Positions 9,697 to 17,088 of a stretch of DNA of 64,000 nucleotides are shown here, piece by piece. Each line of letters starts with the position of its first letter. Position 1 is the first letter of the stretch. The position numbers and the translations under genes were made by a program. The notes below the pieces were generated by a model. That model did not search any database. It worked only from the letters and a program-made list of their open reading frames with translations, and had not been told where the DNA came from. This stretch comes from Paenibacillus curdlanolyticus YK9 (lineage in GTDB: Bacteria > Bacillota > Bacilli > Paenibacillales > Paenibacillaceae), in assembly GCF_000179615.1 (NCBI RefSeq), contig NZ_AEDD01000003.1, positions 186,001 to 250,000 on the forward strand, read 5' to 3'.

Positions 9697-9742
9697 AAAG
9701 AGGGTGAGCTTCGGCATAATGCCTTGCTCACCCTCTTTTTTT
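9697..9742. terminator. Bidirectional intrinsic terminator of bio operon and purU
   Basis: Stem AAAGAGGGTGAGC / GCTCACCCTCTTT with a 15-base loop and a T-run on the plus strand; the minus strand also ends in TTTT. It separates the convergent bioC and purU. Confidence 0.9.
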
Positions 9743-9749
9743 GTTGCGT

Positions 9750-10649
9750 CTAGTTAAACACGACCGTCTTGTTCTGGTGAACAAGCATCCGGTCCTCGAT
9801 ATGCCATTTGACGCCGCGCGCGAGTACGACACGCTCGATCGTCCGGCCAATTCGCTTCAAATCATCGACGTTATCACGATGGCTGACGCGTTGAACGTCC
9901 TGCTCGATGATCGGGCCGCCGTCCAGCTCTTCGGTCACATAGTGCGCAGTAGCGCCAATGATTTTGACACCGCGGCTATACGCTTGCTGGTATGGCTTGC
10001 CGCCTACGAATGCAGGCAAGAACGAATGGTGAATGTTGATGATCCGGTTCGGGAATTGCTCGATGAACTTCTGCGGAATGATTTGCATGTACCGTGCCAG
10101 CACGATGAGATCAATCTTGTCGGCAACAAGCTCCATCTGCTTCTTCTCCGCTTCCGGCTTGGTTTCCGGCGTTACCGGGATATGGTGATAAGGAATGCCG
10201 AAGCCTTCCACCAGTTCACGCATATCATTGTGATTGCTCACAACCATCGCGATGTCCGCATCGAGGTCTCCCGCTTGCCACTGCCACAGCAGCTCCAGCA
10301 AACAGTGGTCTTCTTTGGAAACGAAGATCGCAATCCGCTTCTTGCGGCTTGCGCGGAACGTATGCCATTTCATATCAAAACGATCCGCGACGCGAACGAA
10401 ATCCTCTTGCAAGATTGGCAGTTCCCGCTCGAGATCGTTGAGATCGAATTCAAAGCGGATAAAGAACATGCCGCCTTCCGGATCCATCGTATATTGGTCG
10501 GATTGAACAATGTTCGCCCCATGCTCATACAGAAAATGAGATACTGCGGCTACAATGCCCGGACGATCCGGGCATGAAATCAGCATGCGAGCCCGTTTGC
10601 TTTTGTCGCCACGATGCTTCGATTGCTGAGGTTGATATTGTTGTTGCAT
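9750..10649 (-). CDS. purU: Formyltetrahydrofolate deformylase
   Basis: Hydrolyses 10-formyl-THF to THF and formate, balancing one-carbon pools. The 299-residue protein begins with a Gln-rich leader, then an ACT domain (about residues 20-100, LISCPDRPGIVAAVSHF) and a formyltransferase-fold catalytic domain with NIHHSFLPAFVGGKPYQQA and ATAHYVTEELDGGPIIEQD, which hold the catalytic His and Asp. SD GGAAGG precedes the ATG. Length is typical of PurU. It shares the terminator with the bio operon. Confidence 0.95.
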   Translation of the reverse strand: MQQQYQPQQSKHRGDKSKRARMLISCPDRPGIVAAVSHFLYEHGANIVQSDQYTMDPEGGMFFIRFEFDLNDLERELPILQEDFVRVADRFDMKWHTFRASRKKRIAIFVSKEDHCLLELLWQWQAGDLDADIAMVVSNHNDMRELVEGFGIPYHHIPVTPETKPEAEKKQMELVADKIDLIVLARYMQIIPQKFIEQFPNRIINIHHSFLPAFVGGKPYQQAYSRGVKIIGATAHYVTEELDGGPIIEQDVQRVSHRDNVDDLKRIGRTIERVVLARGVKWHIEDRMLVHQNKTVVFN

Positions 10650-10684
10650 GACTTTACGACTTCCTTCCGTCCTCTTAATGTCAA

Positions 10685-11812
10685 CTAAGCGTTGACGAGC
10701 GCTTCTTTACCTGCAAACCAGCCGATGAGGCGATGGTTAATCTGCTCTTCGGTATGATTCGGGAATACCGCGTGCTCAAGCACGAGGTCATAGAGGCGAT
10801 CCATCGGCTCGCGCGGATCTGCTTTTTTCGCTTTCGCATCATTTTTGAGCACATCCCAAACGTTCAACACGTACGGGCGCGCTTCGATCGATTGCTCCGC
10901 GAAGAACCGATGCAGGCGCTCAACGTCCTCGAAGTACGATTCGCCGAACCGTTGTGCAGCATCGCCGCGCAAGAGCGCGATCTCGGCTTCATACATCGGA
11001 CGTTCCTTCTTATCGTTCTTGCCGATCCATGGCGTCTCTAGAATGAATGGACGACCAGCAAGCGCTTCATGATGAACGACGCCGCGAATGCCCTCGTAGC
11101 CAATCCAGCCTGCACCGACTGGCGCATGGCGGTCTTTGCCTGCTCCACGCGAATTCTTGCTATCGTTCAGATGGACAACCGCGATACGGTCGAGTCCGAC
11201 GATGCGATCGAACTCCGCTAACACGCCGTCCAGATCGTTCACGATGTCATAGCCTGCATCATGAATATGGCAGGTATCCATGCAAACCGTCAGGCGCTCA
11301 TTGTCACGCACTTTATCGATAATCGACGCGAGCTCGTCGAAGCTCCGGCCGATTTCCGTGCCTTTGCCCGCCATCGTTTCAAGCGCGATATTTACCTTGG
11401 TTTCCTTCGTACCTTCAAGAACCTCGTTCAGCCCTTCAGCGATGCGGTTAATGCCGTACTCCGCATCTTTATCCGTATACGCGCCAGGGTGAAGAACAAT
11501 GTTTCGAACGCCCAAATAGTCCGTCCTGCGGATCTCCTCCTGAAGGAATCGAACAGCCAGCTCAAAAGTGTCTTCCTTATACGAACCTAGGTTTACGATA
11601 TAAGGGGCGTGAACGACGATCTCGCCAATGTTGGCTTGACGCATCGCTTCGCGCCCTTCTTCAATATATAAAGTTTCGATTGGTTTGCGGCGAGTGTTTT
11701 GTGGTGCGCCGGTATAGATCATGAATGTGCTGGAGCCATAAGATACAGCTTCCTCCGCCGCCGTCAGCAATCCTTTATCGGAAAATGAAACGTGGGAGCC
11801 TATTTTCAACAT
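10685..11812 (-). CDS. nfo: Deoxyribonuclease IV (AP endonuclease) with C-terminal extension
   Basis: Zinc-dependent apurinic/apyrimidinic endonuclease of base excision repair. The first ~280 residues hold all metal-site motifs of the Nfo TIM barrel: [48 protein letters not shown] and the final FILETPW. The protein then continues for about 90 residues ([17 protein letters not shown] through [18 protein letters not shown]) beyond the usual ~285-residue length; I do not recognise that extension. The frame opens at a GTG at 11839, but SD AAAGGGG lies inside it and fits the ATG at 11812 (375 aa). Confidence 0.9.
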   Translation of the reverse strand: MLKIGSHVSFSDKGLLTAAEEAVSYGSSTFMIYTGAPQNTRRKPIETLYIEEGREAMRQANIGEIVVHAPYIVNLGSYKEDTFELAVRFLQEEIRRTDYLGVRNIVLHPGAYTDKDAEYGINRIAEGLNEVLEGTKETKVNIALETMAGKGTEIGRSFDELASIIDKVRDNERLTVCMDTCHIHDAGYDIVNDLDGVLAEFDRIVGLDRIAVVHLNDSKNSRGAGKDRHAPVGAGWIGYEGIRGVVHHEALAGRPFILETPWIGKNDKKERPMYEAEIALLRGDAAQRFGESYFEDVERLHRFFAEQSIEARPYVLNVWDVLKNDAKAKKADPREPMDRLYDLVLEHAVFPNHTEEQINHRLIGWFAGKEALVNA

Positions 11813-11911
11813 GAGCAAACGCCCCTTTCTTTTGATCACCCCTTATTGTACAAGCAATATCGAAATAAATCTAGGAATACGGTATAATTCATACCGAGGT
11901 GAATACAATCC

Positions 11912-12346
11912 ATGAATGGACAAAGCTGGTTCATGTATTTCATTATGTTTTGGGTTGTCGTCATGGTCGGATTTATGGCGATCGGCGGCTTCTTCATGTT
12001 CCGCAAATTTCTTAAAGTGTTACCCAAGCGCGACGGGAAATCGAAGCTCGATTGGCAAAATTATTGGGTCGAGCGTAGCCGCGGCATGTGGACCGACGAT
12101 TCCAAAGCTTTTCTGGAAGAGCTCGTATCGCCTGTTCCAAGCGCATTCCGCGACATCGCCAGACATACGATCGCAGCGCGTATCGCGCAGGTTGCAATCG
12201 AGCATGGGCAGTCAGAGGTTTCACGCGACCACTGCATCGAAGGCTACATTCGTGCAACGCCGAAGCGCGACTATCGAAGTCTCATCAGCTTTTTGAATAA
12301 ACGAGGCATCGACTACAGCCCCTATAATCATCTATTGAACAAATAG
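11912..12346 (+). CDS. DUF2621 family membrane protein (YneK-like)
   Basis: A 144-residue protein with one N-terminal membrane segment (about residues 7-30, FMYFIMFWVVVMVGFMAIGG) followed by a soluble domain with FRKFLKVLPKRDGKSKLDW and YIRATPKRDY. This pattern matches Bacillus YneK / DUF2621, whose role is unknown. The start has SD GAGGTGA, and TATAAT at 11883-11888 could serve as the -10. It precedes a lipoprotein and an epimerase gene on the same strand but with gaps of 60 and 47 bases, so operon membership is uncertain. Confidence 0.8.
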   Translation: MNGQSWFMYFIMFWVVVMVGFMAIGGFFMFRKFLKVLPKRDGKSKLDWQNYWVERSRGMWTDDSKAFLEELVSPVPSAFRDIARHTIAARIAQVAIEHGQSEVSRDHCIEGYIRATPKRDYRSLISFLNKRGIDYSPYNHLLNK

Positions 12347-12409
12347 CATGCCGTTTGGGCGAAAGCCCAGCGGGGTAAACAAACGTTATACACCAGGAGG
12401 TGGAATATA

Positions 12410-12985
12410 ATGAATGCTACAATTCGCAATATGTCCAGACGAAGCCGAACGGTCAAAACGATTGCCGCATCGCTTCTGCTCGCCGCACTAATGACAACGG
12501 CCGCATGCGGCGCATCGAACAAGCCGCTCAGCGATGGCTCGGTTGAAACTTCCGGCACGGGTACCCCTGATTCGAGCACGGACACGACGGACAACAAAGC
12601 AGAAACGAACGATACAGCTGGCACAGCTTCCGATAACGAAGTAAGCGGCACCGGAGCAACGGAAACAGGAACGGCTACGCCGGAGCAGGAGCCCAATAAT
12701 GAGGAAAAGACCGACTCCTCCACCGATGAAGGCCAGAATGCTGCATCTACCGATCAGGGAGATGCTTCCGTAAAGCAAGCAACAGGCACCTTCAACGGAT
12801 TAGCCGATTCGCATTCCGCAGAAATTACTACCGCGGACGGAACCGTCGTCTATCAGATCGAGGAATCCATCACGGATCAAGTGTCGAATTTGGAAGAAGG
12901 CGCAAAAATTCAATTCGAGTATACGGAGAAAGCGCTCGATGGCGGCCAACAGCTGTGGTTGACCAAGGTAGCGGCTTCCAACTAA
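12410..12985 (+). CDS. Predicted lipoprotein with low-complexity linker
   Basis: A 191-residue secreted lipoprotein. The N-terminus has a charged region, a hydrophobic core TIAASLLLAALM and a lipobox-like TAAC at about residue 33, so the mature protein would be lipidated at that cysteine. Residues ~35-120 are a Thr/Ser/Glu/Asp-rich disordered linker. A C-terminal domain of ~65 residues (TGTFNGLADSHSAEIT to LWLTKVAAS) looks like a small beta fold. No family recognised. The SD GGAGGTGG is very strong. A role in the wall zone is inferred only from the lipobox and linker. Confidence 0.75.
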   Translation: MNATIRNMSRRSRTVKTIAASLLLAALMTTAACGASNKPLSDGSVETSGTGTPDSSTDTTDNKAETNDTAGTASDNEVSGTGATETGTATPEQEPNNEEKTDSSTDEGQNAASTDQGDASVKQATGTFNGLADSHSAEITTADGTVVYQIEESITDQVSNLEEGAKIQFEYTEKALDGGQQLWLTKVAASN

Positions 12986-13032
12986 ATAAAGCTCAAATTA
13001 ACGAGGGCAAGGAACATAGGAGCGTGTAGAGG

Positions 13033-13929
13033 ATGCGCATTGCGATTACGGGAGGCACTGGATTTATCGGTCAAGCTCTCGTCCAGGCATTAGTCGCCCG
13101 CGGCGACGAGGTCATCGTGCTTACACGGGCAATACCGCAAGCGACGAAGCAGCAGGACCATGTCAGTTACCTCACATGGGAAGAGGCAGCCGATCCCGTG
13201 CGCCTCGGTACGCTCGATGCAATCGTGAATCTTGCTGGAGAGACGATCAGCAGACGTTGGACAACCGAGGGCAAACAGCAGATCTTACACTCGCGGCTGC
13301 AAGCGGCTTCGAATGTTGCAGCTATTGCAGCTGCGCAGCCCGTTCGGCCGCATGTTGTCGTCAATGCTTCCGGGATATCCGTCTATGGCTCAACGGATGA
13401 GCGCATCGTCGATGAATCTAGTCCTCCCGGGCAAGACTTTTTGAGCGATGTTGTTGTGCAGTGGGAGGCAGCCGCTGACCGCATTCCTGCAGATCGGATC
13501 GTTAAGCTCCGGACGGGCGTCGTACTGGACGCGGCAGGCAAAGCGTTCTCGCTTATGGCTCTGCCGTATAAGCTGTTCGTCGGCGGAAAGGTCGGCAGCG
13601 GCAAGCAGTGGTTATCATGGATCCACCGCGAAGACATGGTCCGGTTAATCCTGTTCAGCCTTGATCATGAACAGCTGTCTGGGCCAATCAACGCTTGTGC
13701 GCCGCAGCCCGTAACGAATGACGAGTTCGGCAGAGCGCTGGGCAAAGCCTACCATCGTCCGCATTGGCTGCCTGTACCCGCATTTGCTTTTCGCATCCTA
13801 TTCGGCGAAATGTCATCGCTGCTGCTAGAAGGCCAACGCGCGCTTCCGAAGCAAGCAACACAAGCTGGCTTCGTATTCCGCTATCCTGCCATCCATGAAG
13901 CGCTGGCAGCTATTGCACAGAAGCAATGA
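13033..13929 (+). CDS. TIGR01777-type NAD-dependent epimerase (YfhF-like)
   Basis: Extended-SDR-fold protein of 298 residues. The N-terminal nucleotide-binding motif ITGGTGFIGQALVQAL, the segment DAIVNLAGETISRRWT and NASGISVYGSTDERIVDE identify the TIGR01777/YfhF/YfcH family, whose substrate is not known. A C-terminal domain from about residue 250 (PHWLPVPAFAFRILFGEMSS) is also family-typical. SD AGGAG lies ten bases before the ATG. It converges on the tad operon end with only six bases between stop codons. Confidence 0.88.
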   Translation: MRIAITGGTGFIGQALVQALVARGDEVIVLTRAIPQATKQQDHVSYLTWEEAADPVRLGTLDAIVNLAGETISRRWTTEGKQQILHSRLQAASNVAAIAAAQPVRPHVVVNASGISVYGSTDERIVDESSPPGQDFLSDVVVQWEAAADRIPADRIVKLRTGVVLDAAGKAFSLMALPYKLFVGGKVGSGKQWLSWIHREDMVRLILFSLDHEQLSGPINACAPQPVTNDEFGRALGKAYHRPHWLPVPAFAFRILFGEMSSLLLEGQRALPKQATQAGFVFRYPAIHEALAAIAQKQ

Positions 13930-13935
13930 TCAATC

Positions 13936-15525
13936 TCATAACTGGCGTACCGTGTAAACCGGCCCGCCGCTACCCGCAAGCTGCAAGGCGTCCCCGTCCT
14001 GCAGCTTGTATGTTTTATACGCGATCATTGGATTACCGTTTAAGGTCGTGCCGTTGCGGGAGCCCATATCTTTGGCCATCAGCCCATCGACATTTCCATC
14101 AAGCTCAACATGCACACGAGAGATGCCTGAATGCGCATCTGCATAATCGACCTTTTCCGCAAACCGACCAATTTGGAACACGGCTGATTGTTGCTGTAAT
14201 TTCGAAGATAAATGGATCGTATCCTTGCTGCCATCCGCACTTCTTTCTAATTGCCATCGCGGAGTAGCCTGCTGGCTCATTTCAGCTTTCCCTTCGCTTT
14301 TCCCCATCCATACCGTTGCATCTGGCACGATGCTCGCAAGTTGTGGATTTCGCTTCTGCCGAGGCGCGGCAGCATCCGAACCAACGGGCACATCCATATC
14401 GACGGGAGGATTGCCAGCATGAATTGGAGCGGATCTAGCTTGGTTGAACAGCGAACGATTTTCCAGCATGCGCGAATCCGGCCAGTACATCGGTTCTTCC
14501 TGAACACTCTGTTCATGCGGTTCGAACGAAGAAGTTCCGAAAATCGTTGTTGTCCCGCTGCTTACCCTTCGCAGCTTCTGGCGCCAAACACCCCATCCTC
14601 CCGCCACAATGCATAACGTTGCTCCGGCGCTCATCAGTAACCTTCCTTCCGAAGGGTTTGCTGCATATCCATACCTCCAAGAGAGTGCAGCAACAATAAA
14701 GCAAACGGCAATCAACAGCCATCGTGATCGCGACAATTCCGGTGCGTTCACGCTTGCTTCCGCACCCTCACCCGCTGCATCCTGTTCGGAACTCCCCCAT
14801 GCCATCGGGCTTTCCCATTTCTGCTGTAATGGAGGAATTGGCTGAATCGGCGGCTGATGCACGGAAAGCTCACGCGCAGCTGGCTCATCGTTTAGGATGA
14901 CTGGAGAAGCAGTTAATGGTGATCTTGCTTCTTCAGACTGATCGCCTTCACCTAGCAGCAAGAGCAAGGTACGCTTTAAAGCAGATCGAACCCCCTGACC
15001 GTCGTTAAGCTGTTTCAGCACCAACTGGAGCCCGTCCCCATCCAAGCTATGGACATGCGCTGCTAGTCGAAGGACGAGCGAAGCAAAGCCTCCCGCTCCA
15101 CCTTCAGGCTGGCGTTCTTGATCGGCAGATGCTATGAGCGGTACATACAACAGCGAAACATCCTCCCACTTGTCCCCAACGAATAAATAAGGCTCACGAA
15201 GCAAACAGCATTCCGGCCGCAGCAAATACGATTTACATTCATCCAACGCTTCAGCAACGGCGAGCAAAAAAACATAAAAATCGTTCATGCCCATCGGTTT
15301 TAACTGAAGCTGATGCGCAAGCATACGTCTTCCCTCGATCGCGTATCGGAAAGAGACATTCCCATCCATGTCAGCCCATTCAACGGGCAGCAGAAATGGA
15401 ATCCGATTCCCTCTTAGCATTTGCATTTCCATAGCGTCCAGCTCGTCTCGCTTGATCGGACACTCTCGTTCGAGAATAAGCTCATGCCCCCTAGCCATTG
15501 CAAAGTCTACTCGAAATGAATCCAT
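13936..15525 (-). CDS. DUF6382 / FHA domain membrane protein of the Tad locus
   Basis: A 529-residue protein closing the Tad operon. Residues ~1-190 resemble the DUF6382 domain found beside Tad genes in Bacillota; a Pro/Gln-rich linker follows; two membrane segments lie at about 268-286 and 296-314; the C-terminus (from ~447) is an FHA domain with FQIGRF, SGISRVHVEL and DMGSRNGTTLNG. FHA domains bind phosphothreonine, so this protein may couple Ser/Thr kinase signalling to pilus assembly (inference). SD AAGGGG supports the ATG. Its stop lies six bases from the convergent epimerase gene. Confidence 0.85.
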   Translation of the reverse strand: MDSFRVDFAMARGHELILERECPIKRDELDAMEMQMLRGNRIPFLLPVEWADMDGNVSFRYAIEGRRMLAHQLQLKPMGMNDFYVFLLAVAEALDECKSYLLRPECCLLREPYLFVGDKWEDVSLLYVPLIASADQERQPEGGAGGFASLVLRLAAHVHSLDGDGLQLVLKQLNDGQGVRSALKRTLLLLLGEGDQSEEARSPLTASPVILNDEPAARELSVHQPPIQPIPPLQQKWESPMAWGSSEQDAAGEGAEASVNAPELSRSRWLLIAVCFIVAALSWRYGYAANPSEGRLLMSAGATLCIVAGGWGVWRQKLRRVSSGTTTIFGTSSFEPHEQSVQEEPMYWPDSRMLENRSLFNQARSAPIHAGNPPVDMDVPVGSDAAAPRQKRNPQLASIVPDATVWMGKSEGKAEMSQQATPRWQLERSADGSKDTIHLSSKLQQQSAVFQIGRFAEKVDYADAHSGISRVHVELDGNVDGLMAKDMGSRNGTTLNGNPMIAYKTYKLQDGDALQLAGSGGPVYTVRQL

Positions 15526-15558
15526 GCTTCCCCTTCTCTCTATCGAAAATGGATACGA

Positions 15559-16038
15559 CTAAAACAACCAGCAGGTCACAGCGGCAGGCGCAACTGCCAG
15601 CATAAATGGGAAACGAGTGCCTCCGGCAAATAAGCCGCTCACAGCTACTACAGCTCCCCAGCTTTCGCGCATGGCTGCACCTACGACCAACAATCTGCGT
15701 ATGACAAGCATTAGAACGCCCAGCGCTCCTGCATACAATATCGAATAGACGAACAACTGGATAATATCCGACGTGCCAAGCCACGCCCCTAGTGCAGCAA
15801 ATAGCTTAACGTCGCCAGCGCCTACGCCTTTTATCGCATACATGGTAACCAGCGGCACAAGGCCAGCTACTGCCCCTACCAAAGCGAACTGCAGCCCGCC
15901 GACTCCAGCCGCTAGCACATGAGCGAGCAACGCGGCCGCAAAAGATCCCCCCGTAAGCCAGTTCGGTATTCGCATGCTTCTTACATCTGTAGCAAAAGCA
16001 ATTACTACAAGCACACAAGCACCTAATTGTTCCAACAC
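15559..16038 (-). CDS. Prepilin peptidase, CpaA/TadV type
   Basis: A 159-residue A24-family aspartyl protease that cleaves the leader of type IVb pilins and pseudopilins. Both catalytic aspartates are visible: FATDVRSMRIPN near residue 18 and the GVGAGDVKL motif near residue 75. Most of the rest is hydrophobic, consistent with five or six membrane segments. The short form without an N-methyltransferase domain is the usual TadV/CpaA architecture. Start is a GTG after GGGGGCGGG. Substrates are presumably the Flp pilin and the three TadE-like proteins upstream in the operon. Confidence 0.9.
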   Translation of the reverse strand: MLEQLGACVLVVIAFATDVRSMRIPNWLTGGSFAAALLAHVLAAGVGGLQFALVGAVAGLVPLVTMYAIKGVGAGDVKLFAALGAWLGTSDIIQLFVYSILYAGALGVLMLVIRRLLVVGAAMRESWGAVVAVSGLFAGGTRFPFMLAVAPAAVTCWLF

Positions 16039-16071
16039 AATTCCCGCCCCCTATCCGATTCCTGAGTCTGT

Positions 16072-17088
16072 TTACTTCGGGGATTTCTCTACGATAAAGC
16101 TGCGCCCAGCAGATGCGCCATCTGCGGCTTCGACATTTAAGCTCCATATCCCTGGCGTTGTATTTCCAGATACCAGCCATGTCCACGTCACATAACCATC
16201 GGAGTCAGACACGGCTGTACCGACGTTTCGAGCCTCGCTATAACCGCTTTTATATAGGATGGACAAGGTGAGCGCCAGGTTTGGCTTCGTTCTTGCCGTT
16301 ACCGTTGCCCTTCGGCCGGGCCGCAAAGGTTCCGGCTCAAGCGCAACGATTTGGACGAACGTACCGGTATTGGATTCAGAGCCGAACTGCGCAGGGGCTG
16401 AATCTGGCAGCCAAGCCCGTTCGACAGCTTGTTCACGAAGCACAATGGAACGATTGATAAGAGGGACCCGCAGCGGAAAGACGTATTCCGCTTCAAGCTC
16501 CACGAACGCGCTACCGCTGCTTGCAAGTGCCGGGAGAACTGCTTTATGGAGTGAAACCTCTTCGGCTTGCAGCACCGATTGATCTGAATATCGCTGCAGC
16601 AGCGGCGTAAGCGCCTCTCGGCCCGCAACAGAAGCGCCATAATCAGCGATTGTCCCCCAATCGCCGCGCAATGCAGCGGAAGAAAGCTTTCCAACTGGAT
16701 CAGGCAGCCACTTCGCTGCCTCTGCCGCTATTTCCGACCAGCGTGAGAGCTGCTGATTTTGATTTAGCGGCAGGTGGACAGGCATCGCATTTACCGATTG
16801 TGCCGCCAATGAAATGGGATGCCAGTGCGCAGCGGTCTGCTTTGCCGTCTGCACGGAAGCGGACTGTAACGCAATCTGAGCAGATGTGAGCCGAATAACA
16901 ATGACGAGCGCCATAGCAAGCAGTAGAAAAAAAGGCAGGACGATAGAAGCCTCCAAAACAATGCCGCCATCATCCTTGCGATGAAAGCTTCTTTCGCGTT
17001 GCCTATCCAAATCAACTAACGATAGAGGGTCGCATGGCATCAGCTCAATAGGACAATCCTGCGAGCTTCGTCGTCTCATATCGATCAC
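16072..17088 (-). CDS. TadE-like pseudopilin with C-terminal Ig-like domain
   Basis: A 338-residue protein. A charged 40-residue N-terminus leads into GGIVLEASIVLPFFLLLAM, a class-III pilin-like signal with Glu at +5 relative to the glycine, then one membrane helix (~residues 47-68). The middle is unrecognised. The last ~90 residues (GRRATVTARTKPNLALTL to GIWSLNVEAADG) look like a bacterial Ig-like or stalk module, unusual for a TadE protein. GTG start after GGAGGG; the gene overlaps the preceding one by 44 bases, implying coupling. Likely a minor pilin or adhesive tip component (inference). Confidence 0.75.
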   Translation of the reverse strand: MIDMRRRSSQDCPIELMPCDPLSLVDLDRQRERSFHRKDDGGIVLEASIVLPFFLLLAMALVIVIRLTSAQIALQSASVQTAKQTAAHWHPISLAAQSVNAMPVHLPLNQNQQLSRWSEIAAEAAKWLPDPVGKLSSAALRGDWGTIADYGASVAGREALTPLLQRYSDQSVLQAEEVSLHKAVLPALASSGSAFVELEAEYVFPLRVPLINRSIVLREQAVERAWLPDSAPAQFGSESNTGTFVQIVALEPEPLRPGRRATVTARTKPNLALTLSILYKSGYSEARNVGTAVSDSDGYVTWTWLVSGNTTPGIWSLNVEAADGASAGRSFIVEKSPK

